Assembly (NCBI RefSeq): GCF_022829725.1
Contig: NZ_JAKSYG010000041.1
Coordinates: forward strand, 1 to 45,966
Source of the DNA: Methylobacterium sp. E-005
GTDB taxonomy: Bacteria > Pseudomonadota > Alphaproteobacteria > Rhizobiales > Beijerinckiaceae
DNA length: 45,966 nt
Direction: 5' to 3'
The notes under the pieces are model-generated. The model did no database searches, was not told the DNA's origin, and saw nothing but the letters and a program-made list of their open reading frames with translations. Below are positions 24,670-33,917 of the stretch, piece by piece (the stretch's first letter is position 1; every line of letters begins with the position of its first letter). Both the position numbers and the translations under genes were made by a program.

Positions 24670-25227
24670 TCAGCGCTGACCGTGGGCGGCGAGTTCCTCC
24701 GGCACCAGCGTGGCCGCCGCCTGGCGCACCAGGATCGCGTCGAGGGTGACCGGACGACCATCGCAGGCATCGACGCCGACATCGCAGGACCGGGTCGTGT
24801 CGGCGAGCCAGCCATGGCTGTGGCCGTAGAGGTGGCGCGTCTCCCGCCACAGGCCCGGCCAGGCCCGGTGGGCGTAGTGGGACAGGAACAGCCGGTGTTC
24901 CCGGCCCTCGGCGTCCGGAATCGACAGGCGGACGCTGTCCACGGGCGGCTCGGCCCAGGGCAGGTCCAGCACGCGGTTCGAATCGTGGTTGCCGCGGACG
25001 AGGCGCTTCGTCCCGTTGAGCCGAGCGAAGACGGCCGCGCAATGCGCCCGGCTCGCATGGGCGGCGAAGTCGCCGAGGTGCCAGACGCTGTCCCCGGGGC
25101 CGACGACGGCGTTCCACCGGGCGATCAGGGCCTCGTCGTGGGCCTCGATCGTGCCGAACCGGGGCCGCTGGTGCCGGAGGATGTGCGGATCGCCGAAATG
25201 CGTGTCCGCGGTGAAGAAGACCGTCAT
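24670..25227 (-). CDS. Calcineurin-like metallophosphoesterase
   Basis: 185 residues with the full dimetal motif set: D8 and H10 (TADTHFGD), GD at 52-53 (HLGDFA), GNHD at 79-82, H117 (LFLSHYAH) and GHSH at 135-138. The compact size matches the YfcE-like/phage-type phosphoesterase group. The substrate is unknown; phosphodiesters or phosphomonoesters are possible. It heads a short leftward pair with the hypothetical gene at 24317-24622. Confidence 0.9.
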   Translation of the reverse strand: MTVFFTADTHFGDPHILRHQRPRFGTIEAHDEALIARWNAVVGPGDSVWHLGDFAAHASRAHCAAVFARLNGTKRLVRGNHDSNRVLDLPWAEPPVDSVRLSIPDAEGREHRLFLSHYAHRAWPGLWRETRHLYGHSHGWLADTTRSCDVGVDACDGRPVTLDAILVRQAAATLVPEELAAHGQR

Positions 25228-25325
25228 GACGCCCGCCCGACCGATTGCCCCTTGGGCGCGAGCCGCTTATCGAACGGGCTCAAGATTATAGCTCCTCGCG
25301 ATGGCGATCATCTCGAACATCCTGG

Positions 25326-25480
25326 TTTCAAAAGGTCAGCGACCTTTTGCGGGTGCAGGGCAGCGCCCTGCTGTCGGGCATCGCCCGAGAGTCGGGCGAT
25401 GCCCGATCGCTGGGCCTTGCCCGACGCGCCAGGGCTTCGCCCCGGCACCCCACCCAAGGGCGTAGCCCTTTGGAATCCCG
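25326..25480. repeat. Modular palindromic repeat, copy 4
   Basis: Hairpins in order: AAAAGGTC-AGC-GACCTTTT, GCAGGGC-AGC-GCCCTGC, TCGGGC-ATC-GCCCGA plus a second TCGGGCGAT copy, CAGGGC-TTC-GCCCCGG, and CCAAGGGC-GTA-GCCCTTTGG ending GGAATCCCG. The last module overlaps the inferred start of the DNA glycosylase gene. Confidence 0.85.
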
Positions 25481-26138
25481 CGATCCCGCCATCCATGACC
25501 ATCTCCTGGCGGCGGCCGGCGCGTACCCGGCCCTGCGGGATGCCCTGGCGCGGACCGGCCCGCTCCGGATCGAGCCGGCGGCCCATGCGTGCGTGGCCGA
25601 GCGCCTGTTCGTCGAGGTGGTCAACCAGCAGCTCTCCATCCGGGCCGCCGGGGCGATCTGGGCGCGGATCGAGGCCGCTGCGGTCGCGGCCGGCTGCGAT
25701 CCGCGCGGGCTGTTCGCGGCCGGTGACCCGGATCGCCTGCGGGCCTGCGGCCTCTCGGGCAACAAGGTCCGGGCCCTCCAGGCGATCGTCGCGGCCGAGG
25801 CGGCGGGCCTGCTCGGCCCGGAACTCGGCGGCCTGCCGCATCCCGAACGCACCGCGATCCTGTGCGGTATCCGCGGCGTCGGCCCCTGGACCGCCGACAT
25901 GGTCGGCATCTTCCATTTCCACGACCCCGACATCTGGCCGGAGGGCGACGTCGCGGCGGTGGGATGCCTGCGCCGGCTGACCGGCCGGACCGACACGCGC
26001 GCCGTGGCGGCGGGCTTCACGCCGTATCGCTCGATCCTGGCCCACTACCTCTGGCGCATCAAGGATGCGGCCATCGCCGTGGAGCCAGCGCCCGCGGCCC
26101 GTCCCCGAACCCGGCGGCCCCCGGCGCTGTCCGCCTAA
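25470..26138 (+). CDS. HhH-GPD DNA-3-methyladenine glycosylase
   Basis: About 222 residues; base-excision repair enzyme removing alkylated purines. The core has FVEVVNQQLSIRAAGAIW, the helix-hairpin-helix LCGIRGVGPWTADM and the catalytic aspartate D160 in IWPEGDVAAVG, as in AlkA-type glycosylases. No ATG precedes the conserved domain except far upstream (25245), where the frame runs through a repeat. A TTG at 25470 with AAGGG nine bases before it gives a sensible start, and both lie in the repeat hairpin. The start is therefore tentative; the domain is certain. Confidence 0.85.
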   Translation: MESRDPAIHDHLLAAAGAYPALRDALARTGPLRIEPAAHACVAERLFVEVVNQQLSIRAAGAIWARIEAAAVAAGCDPRGLFAAGDPDRLRACGLSGNKVRALQAIVAAEAAGLLGPELGGLPHPERTAILCGIRGVGPWTADMVGIFHFHDPDIWPEGDVAAVGCLRRLTGRTDTRAVAAGFTPYRSILAHYLWRIKDAAIAVEPAPAARPRTRRPPALSA

Positions 26139-26149
26139 CGGGCAGGACC

Positions 26150-26413
26150 TCAGCGCCCGACCGCTTTCCGCAGGGCCGCCACCATGGTCTCGACCGCCTG
26201 CTGCGCCGTCTCGCCGAGCTCGATGTCGGTCTCGCCCGCGGTGACGAGGCCGCGCTCCTCCAGCTCCGTCACGCCTTGCGGGTCGGCCTCGTGGCCGGCG
26301 CCGTCCTTGCGGATCACCGAGGTGACCCGCTCGCCGCTGACGAGCCGATGGTAGGCCGCGAAGGCAAAGATCGAGAGCGCCTTGTCGGAGAGTCCGTTCA
26401 CGTCGTCGGCCAT
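26150..26413 (-). CDS. Small soluble hypothetical protein
   Basis: 87 residues, beginning MADDVNGLSDKALSIFAFAA. It contains a YHRLVSGERVTSVIRKDGAG stretch and ends in an amphipathic helix (TAQQAVETMVAALRKAVGR). The pattern (short helices, SGERVTSV, ELEERGLV) hints at a small winged-helix-like fold, but I cannot name a family. GAGGAG lies 9 bases upstream of the ATG at 26413, which decides that start. It is convergent with the DNA glycosylase gene (11 bp gap). Confidence 0.72.
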   Translation of the reverse strand: MADDVNGLSDKALSIFAFAAYHRLVSGERVTSVIRKDGAGHEADPQGVTELEERGLVTAGETDIELGETAQQAVETMVAALRKAVGR

Positions 26414-26562
26414 GCTGTGCGCTCCTCGCATCGGGTTCGACGGACGAACGCGAGCCGGCCCCCGAGGGCTCCGGCCGGGGGCGGGGGTGCGACGACGGGT
26501 GCGGCGCCGCCGGCACGCATGCGTCGCGCGCGGACATCCTTCCTGCTACTCTGCCGGGATCC

Positions 26563-27816
26563 ATGACCGCAAAACCCGATCTGATCGCCGTGGAACCCAG
26601 CCCCAGCGCGCCTCCCGGGCCCGCACACCCCGATTCTGCGCACCCCGACCTGGATTACCGTCTGCGGCAGCAGATCATCCTGTCGGAGTTCGGCGTCGAG
26701 GCCCTGCGCGGCACCGATGTCGACCACCTGCTGCAGCGGGCCGCGGAATTGTGCGCCGCGGGCATGGGCGCGGAGTTCTGCAAGGCCCTGGAATACCGGC
26801 CCGGCGCCGACACGCTGCTGGTGCGGGCGGGCGTCGGCTGGGGACCCGACGTGATCGGCAAGGCCCGCGTCGGCGCCGACCTCGCCTCGCCGGCGGGCTT
26901 CGCGCTGAAGACGGGCCGGCCGGTGATCTCGAACCACCTCGCGGACGAGACCCGCTTCCGCACGCCCCAGCTCATGGCCGACCACGGCATCCGCCGGGCG
27001 ATCAACGTGCTGATCGAGAATCGGGAGGGCGCCTTCGGGGTGCTGGAGGTGGACGACACCCGCGAGGGCATGTTTGCGGAGGCCGACATCGCCTTCATGC
27101 AGGGCTTCGCCAACCTGCTCGGCGGCGCCATCGAGCGCCAGCGCACCGAGAGCCTGCTGCGCGCGGCGCTCGCCCGCCAGGATCTGCTCGCCCGCGAGAT
27201 GAGCCACCGGGTCAAGAACAGCCTCGCCATCGTGGCGAGCCTGCTCGCCCTCCAGGCCCGCGCCGCCGAGGCCGAGCCCGCCGTGCAGGCCGCCCTGACG
27301 GATGCGCGCAGCCGCGTCGAGGCGATCGCGGGGGTCCACGACCAGCTCTGGCGGCAGGGTGACGGGGGCGGCGATGGGGACGGGGCGGGGGTCCCGGGCG
27401 AGCTCGACCTCGCGCCGTTCCTCGAGAAGCTCGTGGCCAACCTCGCCGGCGGCCGGCCGGACCGGCAGCTCGCCTGCACGGCCGCCCCGTACCGGATCTC
27501 GGCCGACCGGGCGATCCCGATCGGGCTCCTGGTCAACGAACTCGTCACCAACGCGCTCAAATACGCCTACCCGCCGGACACGCATCCGGAGGGCGGCGAG
27601 ATCCGGGTCCGGGCGGAGCCCCGGCCCGGCAGCCTCGTGGTCGAGGTGGCGGATGACGGGGTCGGGCTGCCGCCGGATTTCGAGATCGGACGCGCCTCGA
27701 AGAGCCTCGGCATGCGGGTCGTCAGCAGCCTGACCCGCCAGCTCGGCGGCCAGCTCACGACGCCGGAGACGCCGCGGGGCGCCTGCTTCCGGCTGGAGGT
27801 GCCGCTGGGCACCTGA
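26563..27816 (+). CDS. Soluble GAF-domain sensor histidine kinase (HisKA_2 type)
   Basis: 417 residues without membrane segments. A GAF domain (~40-190, IILSEFGVEALRGTDVDHLL to FMQGFANLLGGAIERQR) precedes a HisKA_2 dimerisation/phosphoacceptor helix with H215 (REMSHRVKNSLAIVASLLAL). An HATPase follows, with N-box VNELVTNALKYAYP, G1 VADDGVGLP and an SLGMRVVSSL box. HisKA_2/HWE kinases commonly phosphorylate PhyR in the alphaproteobacterial general stress response. Its location 3 kb from the NepR-EcfG fusion and nepR makes that pathway an attractive, unproven target. GAF ligand unknown. No response regulator is adjacent. Confidence 0.9.
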   Translation: MTAKPDLIAVEPSPSAPPGPAHPDSAHPDLDYRLRQQIILSEFGVEALRGTDVDHLLQRAAELCAAGMGAEFCKALEYRPGADTLLVRAGVGWGPDVIGKARVGADLASPAGFALKTGRPVISNHLADETRFRTPQLMADHGIRRAINVLIENREGAFGVLEVDDTREGMFAEADIAFMQGFANLLGGAIERQRTESLLRAALARQDLLAREMSHRVKNSLAIVASLLALQARAAEAEPAVQAALTDARSRVEAIAGVHDQLWRQGDGGGDGDGAGVPGELDLAPFLEKLVANLAGGRPDRQLACTAAPYRISADRAIPIGLLVNELVTNALKYAYPPDTHPEGGEIRVRAEPRPGSLVVEVADDGVGLPPDFEIGRASKSLGMRVVSSLTRQLGGQLTTPETPRGACFRLEVPLGT

Positions 27817-28129
27817 GCCGCGCATGGCTCCCGGGACGTCGGATCGGGGCCGCGGACGATCGCCGCCGCCTGGATCCGGTCCCTGTCAGCATCGCCCAAA
27901 AGATCGGACGTGTGACCAAGGCTAAAACTTTGGGCTGAGACTGTGTGTACGCATCCTCTTTTTCCCGGGATCCGGACCTGATCGTTCAGGACGATGCCCT
28001 TGCACAGGATGCGCGCCTCGCTATGCTCTCGCGCATTGCATCCGAACCGCCGCGCTGGCCGACCCCGATGACCGCCCCCGAGCCGCAGGCGATGGCGCAG
28101 AGGCCCGGTCGCGGGCCGGGTCTCGGCGC
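27817..28129. other. 313-bp intergenic region with AT-richer core
   Basis: No gene recognised. The 27890-27965 stretch (CCCAAAAGATCGG, GGCTAAAACTTTGGG, CTCTTTTTCCC) is less GC-rich and likely contains the promoter of the DUF1640-type gene. CCCAAA/TTTGGG could pair across ~35 bases. Confidence 0.4.
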
Positions 28130-28495
28130 ATGACCGCCGTCGCCTTCGATACGCTCCGCTTCGTCCGCACGCTCCGCGAGAAGGCGAAGATGTCGCCGGA
28201 GCAGGCGGAGGGCTTGGCCGATGCCGTCTCGGAGGCGATCCAGAACGATCTGGCGACGAAGACCGACATCGCCATGGTCCGGACGGACATCGAGGCGCTG
28301 CGGCTCTCCACGAAGACCGACATCGAGGCGCTGCGACTTTCCACGAAGGCCGACCTGCGCGAGGCGGAGCTGCGCCTGGAGGCCAGGATCGAGGCCACCA
28401 AGGGTGAGATCATCAAGTGGGTGATCGGCTCGATCGGGTTTCAGGCGCTCGTGATCGTCGGTGCGGTCGCGGCCCTCACGCGGGGCCTGCACTGA
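28130..28495 (+). CDS. DUF1640-type coiled-coil protein with C-terminal membrane anchor
   Basis: 121 residues. The N-terminal part (TLRFVRTLREKAKMSPEQAE) and long coiled coil carry near-identical 11-residue units (TDIEALRLSTK, residues ~52-74), then a helix to ~95 and one membrane helix (96-116, KWVIGSIGFQALVIVGAVAA). This is the layout of bacterial DUF1640/CCDC90-like proteins. The function is not established. The internal repeat is also visible in DNA as a 33-bp tandem pair (about 28283-28349). Position downstream of the kinase is separated by ~310 bp, so it is probably independent. Confidence 0.85.
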   Translation: MTAVAFDTLRFVRTLREKAKMSPEQAEGLADAVSEAIQNDLATKTDIAMVRTDIEALRLSTKTDIEALRLSTKADLREAELRLEARIEATKGEIIKWVIGSIGFQALVIVGAVAALTRGLH

Positions 28496-28615
28496 GCGAC
28501 ACGCGCCCGCCGGGCTCCCGGCTCGGGCGCGCGGATCGTCCGGAAAGGTGGCGCCCGGCTTCCGGATCGAGCCGCGGGGCTGGACAAACACCCCGTGCCG
28601 CCGCGATCTGGCCCA

Positions 28616-29779
28616 ATGGCGCAACGCGACACGACAGGGGCGGAGACCGGGAGCGGGGAGGGGACGGCCAAAATCCTCGCCCGGCGGCTCCACGCCTTCC
28701 GGAGCCTCGGCGACAATTGCGAGTTCGGGTTCGTGCAGCGCTACGGCGGCGTCGAGCCCTCCGGCCTGCTGCGCTTCTCCTACACGCCGCTGGAGGACCT
28801 GATCCGCGGCCTGCGCTGCGGCTTCGCGGATTTCGGGGTGCCGGGCGACCTGCGCCTGTCGGTGAGCACGGGCGGCACCTATTACTGCCACAGCCGCGCG
28901 TACAACATCTGGGCCAATACCGGGCACCCGGCCGGCTCGATCGCCCCGGAGGCGCTGCTGGAGCGGGAATACGGCCGGCTCGCCCATCTCAAGCGCAAGT
29001 TCCTGGACGAGCTCGCGGACGGCTCGAAGATCCTGGTGCGCAAGCTCGCCCGCGACGAGCCGGAATCCGGCTTCGCGCGGCTCGCCGAGGCGGTCCGGGC
29101 GCACGGGCCCGCGACGCTGCTGCACGTCACCGAGGCCGGGCCGGCCTGGAGGCCGGAGCCCGTCCGGCGCGTCGGCGATCACCTGATCGCGGGGCGGGTG
29201 CGCCGGTTCGCGCCGGTGGAGCAGGCCTGGGAACCCGACCTCGAACCCTGGATGCACCTCGTCGACGGCGCCTACGCGCTGGTTCACGGCGCAGGCCCGA
29301 CCCGCCTGGACGCCGAGGCCTTCCCGGAGGCGCTGGCGCTGTCGGGCCGGCTGCGCCGGCATGTCGGCCGCCACCGGGAGCCGGCGATCAGCGCCTTCAC
29401 CCGGACGGTCGATCCGGCCCGGTTCGACCGGGACGCGATCCACGTGTTCTCGAGCTGGGTCTGGATCCCGGAGGATTTTTCCGGGACACGCGTCTTCGCG
29501 GCGGCCGGCTACGCCCGGCTCGGCTGGCGCGACGCCGACCTGTCGCGGCGCGGGTGCTGGCAGCGCGTCTGGGCCTCCGGGCGGCTGCGCCCCGAGGTCG
29601 CCGGCGAGCCGATCGGCCTCGGGATGGTCGGAACCCGCCGGGATGGCTTCTGGTCAGTCGGTGCGCGCTTCGCCGTGGGCCCGATCCCCGGGGATGCCCC
29701 CGAGCCCGCCCTGCCGAGGCCGCCGGCCCGGTTCCCGGGGCAGGATCTCCTCGCCCGGCTGCGACCGCGGTTTCCTTGA
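28616..29779 (+). CDS. Hypothetical protein (SLGDNCEFGF family), unknown function
   Basis: About 387 residues, soluble. The opening RSLGDNCEFGFVQRYGGVEP, then LLRFSYTPLEDLIRGL, resembles the DUF1796-like group proposed to be papain-like cysteine peptidases. The conserved Cys in SLGDNCEFG and later His residues could then be catalytic. The second half has HVFSSWVWIPEDFSGTRVFA and a FWSVGARFAVGP end, resembling a lectin-like/CBM segment. The assignment is tentative. The start at 28616 is chosen over an ATG at 28595; no strong ribosome-binding site decides. Surface-glycan association is conceivable but not shown. Confidence 0.7.
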   Translation: MAQRDTTGAETGSGEGTAKILARRLHAFRSLGDNCEFGFVQRYGGVEPSGLLRFSYTPLEDLIRGLRCGFADFGVPGDLRLSVSTGGTYYCHSRAYNIWANTGHPAGSIAPEALLEREYGRLAHLKRKFLDELADGSKILVRKLARDEPESGFARLAEAVRAHGPATLLHVTEAGPAWRPEPVRRVGDHLIAGRVRRFAPVEQAWEPDLEPWMHLVDGAYALVHGAGPTRLDAEAFPEALALSGRLRRHVGRHREPAISAFTRTVDPARFDRDAIHVFSSWVWIPEDFSGTRVFAAAGYARLGWRDADLSRRGCWQRVWASGRLRPEVAGEPIGLGMVGTRRDGFWSVGARFAVGPIPGDAPEPALPRPPARFPGQDLLARLRPRFP

Positions 29780-30025
29780 ACCCGGGCAAAATGCCGCTGC
29801 CGGCCGGCCCGGCCATGGGCCTGGTCGCCGGAACGTGACGCCGGGCGACACCCGCGCAGCCCGCAGCGTGACGGGAGACCCTTGATTTCCGGGGCCGCGG
29901 CCAGATTTCGCCAATGGTCTGAAAGTTGACAGACACCGACCGTCGTCGGGCGCCTCGCCCGCCGCGCCCTCCGGGGCTGTGGCGGAGGCCGGCCGCGTCG
30001 GTCGCGCGAGACAGGGGATGGCCCG

Positions 30026-32347
30026 ATGGACGACATGCGGATCGACAAGACCAACACCGAGACGTTCGAGATGAAGGGCCAGTGCCCCTTCGGCGGCGAT
30101 CGGATCGGCGGCGCCTTCGGCGGGCGGCCTGCCCTGGAGAACTGGTATCCCCATCGCCTGCGGGTCGAGCTGCTGCACCAGAACGGGCTGGCCGCCGATC
30201 CGCTGGGCCCGGATTTCGACTACGCCGCCGAGTTCGCCAAGATCGACCTCAACGCGCTCAAGGACGACATCAAGCAGTTCCTGACCTCGTCGGTCGCGTG
30301 GTGGCCGTCCGACTACGGCAATTACGGGCCGCAGATGATCCGCATGGCCTGGCACTCGGCCGGCACCTACCGGATCGCGGACGGGCGGGGCGGCGCCGGC
30401 ACCGGCATGCAGCGCTTCGCGCCGATCTCCAGCTGGTGGGACAACGGCAACACCGACAAGTCGCGCCGCCTCCTGCAGCCGATCAAGCACAAATACGGCA
30501 ACGCCCTGTCGTGGGCCGACCTGATGGTGCTCACCGGCAATTGCGCCCTGGAGATCATGGGCCTGCCGACCTACGGCTTCGCCGGCGGCCGGCTCGACGC
30601 CTGGGAGGCCGACAACGCCACCTACTGGGGCCCCGAGGTGGTCGACATGGGCAGCGTGTCGAGCTTCGACGACATGGTGAACCGCGACAAGCGCTGGCGC
30701 GGCAAGAATGGCGACGCGGATTACGACTTGGAGAACCCCCTCGCCGCCTCCCACCAGTCGCTGATCTACGTGAATCCGGAGGGCCCCTACGCGAACGGCG
30801 ACCCGCAGGGTTCGGCGAACGACATCCGCGTCACCTTCACCCGCATGGCCATGAACAACGAGGAGACCGTGGCGCTGATCGCGGGCGGCCACGCCTTCGG
30901 CAAGAGCCACGGCATGACCCCCGCCAAGGAGATCGGCCCGCCGCCCGAGATGGCGCCCATGGAGGCGATGGGCCTGGGCTGGCACAACCCGCGGGGCGCG
31001 GGCTCCGGCAAGGACACGATGACCAACGGCATCGAGGGCAGCTGGACCCCCGATCCGACCCAGTGGGACAATGCCTACCTGGAGAATCTCTTCAAGTTCG
31101 ACTGGGAGCAGACCAAGAGCCCGGCCGGTGCCCTGCAATGGACGCCCAAGGATCCGAATGCGCCGAAGACCCCCGACGCGCATGTCGAAGGCCAGATGCA
31201 CCCGCTGATGATGATGACCTCCGACATCGCCCTCAAGGTCGATCCGGAGTACCGCAAGGTCTGCGAGAAGTTCTTGGGCGATTTCGACGCCTTCACGCAG
31301 GCCTTCTCCAAGGCGTGGTACAAGCTCACCCACCGCGACATGGGCCCCAAGCACCGCTACCTCGGCCCGGAGGTGACGATCGAGGACGGGCTCCTGTGGC
31401 AGGACCCGCTGCCCGACGCCGCCTATGCGCCGGTCGGCGAGCCCGAGATCGCCGCGCTGAAGCAGGCGATCCTGGACAAGGGCCTGTCGGTCTCGGACCT
31501 CGCCTTCACGGCCTTCTCGGCGGCCGCGACCTACCGCGACAGCGACAAGCGCGGCGGCGCCAATGGCGGGCGGCTGGCGCTGGCGCCCCAGAAGGACTGG
31601 GCGGTCAACCGCCGGGCCGCCCCGGTGGTCGAGGCCCTGCGCGGCGTGATGGACGCGTTCAACGACGGACGGAGCGACGGCAAGCGGGTCTCGCTCGCCG
31701 ACCTGATCGTGCTCGGGGGCTGCGTCGCCGTCGAGAAGGCGGCCGCGGAGGCCGGCGCCGCAATCCCGGTGCCGTTCACCCCGGGCCGGGTCGACACCAC
31801 GCAGGAGCTCACCGACATCGAGATGTTCGAGTGGCTCAAGCCCGTGGCGGACGGGTTCCGCAACTACGTCGCCGACGGGTTCGGGTCGGTGGCCCGCAAC
31901 GTCTCGCCGGAGGAACTCTTCCTCGACAAGGCCAACCTGATGACCCTGACGGCCCCGGAATGGGCGGTCCTGACCGCCGGCCTGCGGGCGCTGAACGCCA
32001 ACCACGACGGCGGACGGCACGGCATCCTCACCGACCGGGTCGGCGTGCTGAGCACGGACTTCTTCAAGGCGGTGACCGACACCGACCTCGTCTGGGAGAA
32101 GGCCGATGCGGAGGGCATGACCTTCACGCTCAAGGACCGGGCGAGTGGGCAGCCGAAGTATCAGGCCACGCGCAGCGACCTCGTGTTCGGGTCGAACGCC
32201 CAGCTGCGCAACATCGCGGACGCCTATGCGGGCAGCGATGGTGAGGCGCGGTTCGTCAGGGACTTCGTCCGGGTCTGGGACAAGGTCATGATGCTCGACC
32301 GCTACGACGTGAAGGGCCACAAGCGCTACGCGCCCATGGCGGCCTGA
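30026..32347 (+). CDS. katG: Catalase-peroxidase KatG
   Basis: 773-residue bifunctional haem enzyme degrading hydrogen peroxide. Distal triad R106, W109, H110 ([13 protein letters not shown]); proximal haem ligand H289 ([12 protein letters not shown]). The Met-Tyr-Trp cross-link residues W109, Y248 (LIYVNPEG) and M274 (FTRMAMNN) are all present, so catalase activity is expected. The second, non-haem-binding domain is complete ([20 protein letters not shown] to the end). Length is slightly above the usual ~730-750. The ATG at 30026 has CAGGGGATGG upstream. No oxyR is adjacent. It is followed by a tandem repeat and a strong terminator. Confidence 0.98.
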   Translation: MDDMRIDKTNTETFEMKGQCPFGGDRIGGAFGGRPALENWYPHRLRVELLHQNGLAADPLGPDFDYAAEFAKIDLNALKDDIKQFLTSSVAWWPSDYGNYGPQMIRMAWHSAGTYRIADGRGGAGTGMQRFAPISSWWDNGNTDKSRRLLQPIKHKYGNALSWADLMVLTGNCALEIMGLPTYGFAGGRLDAWEADNATYWGPEVVDMGSVSSFDDMVNRDKRWRGKNGDADYDLENPLAASHQSLIYVNPEGPYANGDPQGSANDIRVTFTRMAMNNEETVALIAGGHAFGKSHGMTPAKEIGPPPEMAPMEAMGLGWHNPRGAGSGKDTMTNGIEGSWTPDPTQWDNAYLENLFKFDWEQTKSPAGALQWTPKDPNAPKTPDAHVEGQMHPLMMMTSDIALKVDPEYRKVCEKFLGDFDAFTQAFSKAWYKLTHRDMGPKHRYLGPEVTIEDGLLWQDPLPDAAYAPVGEPEIAALKQAILDKGLSVSDLAFTAFSAAATYRDSDKRGGANGGRLALAPQKDWAVNRRAAPVVEALRGVMDAFNDGRSDGKRVSLADLIVLGGCVAVEKAAAEAGAAIPVPFTPGRVDTTQELTDIEMFEWLKPVADGFRNYVADGFGSVARNVSPEELFLDKANLMTLTAPEWAVLTAGLRALNANHDGGRHGILTDRVGVLSTDFFKAVTDTDLVWEKADAEGMTFTLKDRASGQPKYQATRSDLVFGSNAQLRNIADAYAGSDGEARFVRDFVRVWDKVMMLDRYDVKGHKRYAPMAA

Positions 32348-32374
32348 GATGGCGGCCTGAGACGGCGGCCTGAT
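32336..32374. repeat. 13-bp tandem triplication at the katG stop codon
   Basis: Three copies of (A)TGGCGGCCTGA(G): 32336-32348 includes the last katG codons and stop; 32349-32361 is identical; 32362-32374 has two changes. Each copy reads Ala-Ala-stop, so the stop codon is triplicated, in different frames. Confidence 0.85.
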
Positions 32375-32398
32375 TCCAAGGCTTGAGACAACCTGACC

Positions 32399-32432
32399 GG
32401 CCCCCGCCCCGTCGTCGCACGGGGCGGGGGCC
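32399..32432 (+). terminator. katG terminator hairpin
   Basis: Perfect 14-bp stem GGCCCCCGCCCCGT (32399-32412) / ACGGGGCGGGGGCC (32419-32432), loop CGTCGC, between convergent katG and the carbonic anhydrase gene. It could serve both directions. Confidence 0.85.
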
Positions 32433-32462
32433 GATCTATTTCCAGCCTCTGCCGGCCTCCGC

Positions 32463-33140
32463 TCAGGCCGCCCGCCGCTGGCTGCCGGCGGCGGAAGCCT
32501 GGGCCACCGGCATGTCGGCCTCCGCGATCGGCCGGAAGCGGCCATCCGCGCCGTCATAGGCCAGCAGGGCGCCGGTCTCGATCTCGAAGAACCAGCCATG
32601 CAGGCGCAGCGTCCCCTTGGCGAGGGCGGCCGCGACGCTCGGATGCGTGCGCAGGTTGGCGAGCTGCACCACCACGTTCTCCAACGCGAGGGCGTGGTGG
32701 CGGGCTGTCTCGTCCATGTCCTCCGGATAGGCCTCGCAGACGATCCGCTCGGCGGCCTCCGCGTGGCGCAGCCAGGCCGCGACCGCGGGCATCCGCGCCA
32801 GCGCGTCCCGGTGCATCAGCCCGTGCATCGCGCCGCAATCGGAATGGCCGCAGACCACGATGTCGCGCACCTTGAGCGCCACCACGGCGTACTCGATCGC
32901 CGAGGACACGCCGCCGATCACGTCGGAGGCCGGGGGCACGATGTTGCCGGCGTTGCGGCAGACGAACAAGTCGCCCGGCCCCGCCTGGGTGATGTGCTCC
33001 GGCGAGACCCGGGAATCCGCGCAGGCGATGATCAGCGCGCTCGGGTGCTGACCGCCGCGCACGAGCTGCTGGTACATCGCGCGCTGGCCGGGGAAGACGG
33101 TGCCCTGGAAGGCGGCGATCCCCTGGACGAGGTTGTTCAT
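32463..33140 (-). CDS. Beta-class carbonic anhydrase
   Basis: 225 residues; zinc enzyme interconverting CO2 and bicarbonate. Zinc ligands are C40 (IIACADSR), H99 and C102 (VVCGHSDCGAMHG), with the D42-R44 dyad present. Typical segments CRNAGNIVPP and LHGWFFEIETGALLAYD are seen, and length is normal. In a methylotroph it would supply bicarbonate for carboxylases. The ATG at 33140 is followed by MNNLVQGIAAFQGTVFP. No sulfate transporter or cyanase neighbour is present to suggest a specialised role. Confidence 0.95.
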   Translation of the reverse strand: MNNLVQGIAAFQGTVFPGQRAMYQQLVRGGQHPSALIIACADSRVSPEHITQAGPGDLFVCRNAGNIVPPASDVIGGVSSAIEYAVVALKVRDIVVCGHSDCGAMHGLMHRDALARMPAVAAWLRHAEAAERIVCEAYPEDMDETARHHALALENVVVQLANLRTHPSVAAALAKGTLRLHGWFFEIETGALLAYDGADGRFRPIAEADMPVAQASAAGSQRRAA

Positions 33141-33232
33141 GAACGGATCCCTGACACGGGCGGAAGCGGGGAAGGCGGCGGGGAAGGAGGCGGGGAGGGC
33201 CGGCCGGGCCGGAGCCCGGCGGCCGGATGATC

Positions 33233-33547
33233 TCAGCGCAGGACCTGACGGCGCGGCGCGATGCCGGAGGCCCAGTGGGGCTCGACCGGGCGGACCATCG
33301 CGGCCCCGGCCCGCTCGTGGAGCATCGGCGCCCCGAGGATCTGGCCGGTGCCCCGGCGCTGCGAATGGAGCGAGCGCGGGTCATGGTGGGGATCGCTGAC
33401 GTAGGAGCTCATATGGCCGCCGCCGGCGACCTGACGGCTCCCGCCGCCGCCCTCGCCGGCCTGCGCCGCAAGGGGTGCCGCGAGGGCGGCGGCCAGGGCG
33501 GCGAGGCCGAGGGCCGGGCGGAGGAGGGAGAGGGGGCGTGCGCGCAT
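33233..33547 (-). CDS. Small secreted hypothetical protein
   Basis: 104 residues. The signal peptide MRARPLSLLRPALGLAALAA continues to ...PLAAQA before a Gly-rich mature start (GEGGGGSRQVAGGGH). The mature part is rich in His and Arg (SDPHHDPRSLHSQRRGTGQI, HERAGAAMVRPVEPHWA). The start at 33547 is preferred over 33619 because GGAG lies 8 bases upstream and the signal peptide then begins correctly. No family recognised. The same strand holds the carbonic anhydrase 92 bp downstream. Confidence 0.65.
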   Translation of the reverse strand: MRARPLSLLRPALGLAALAAALAAPLAAQAGEGGGGSRQVAGGGHMSSYVSDPHHDPRSLHSQRRGTGQILGAPMLHERAGAAMVRPVEPHWASGIAPRRQVLR

Positions 33548-33917
33548 CGTCGTGTCTCCGGGTCTGGTCTGGCTCCGCGGACGACCGGGCGTCGCCGCTG
33601 ATGTCGTGAACATAGGCATGATCAGCCAGGCCCGATGTGCGTCGGGACACAGTCGAACGATGAAAAATTTAATCCTTGTCTCAAGTAATACTGTGTGCGT
33701 GGGCGCACGTTGAAATACATCCGCACGCGGCAGCGGGATTACGCCGCACGATGGGATTGAGTCGTGCGACCGCGCGTGGCGGCGAAGACTTCCGGACGGC
33801 AGACGCTTCGTGCCGTGTCATCAGGAGGGCCGAGCAGCCTCTGCTTCGCCCCTACGCTCGGAAGCAGGTCAGTAGACCCCCCTGTCCGAACGCGCTCCCT
33901 CTCGGGAGGCGCCCCGC
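33548..33917. other. Intergenic region with AT-rich promoter-like segment
   Basis: No gene recognised over 370 bp. Positions 33658-33720 (CGATGAAAAATTTAATCCTT, GTCTCAAGTAATACTGTGTG, TTGAAATACATCC) are markedly AT-rich for this genome and likely carry the promoter of the leftward secreted-protein gene. The right part, downstream of the kinase gene, shows no clear terminator. Confidence 0.45.

Noticed and set aside
29654..32599. A 981-codon minus-strand frame opposite katG
   Set aside because: Antisense shadow of katG, whose haem and cross-link residues are all intact on the plus strand.
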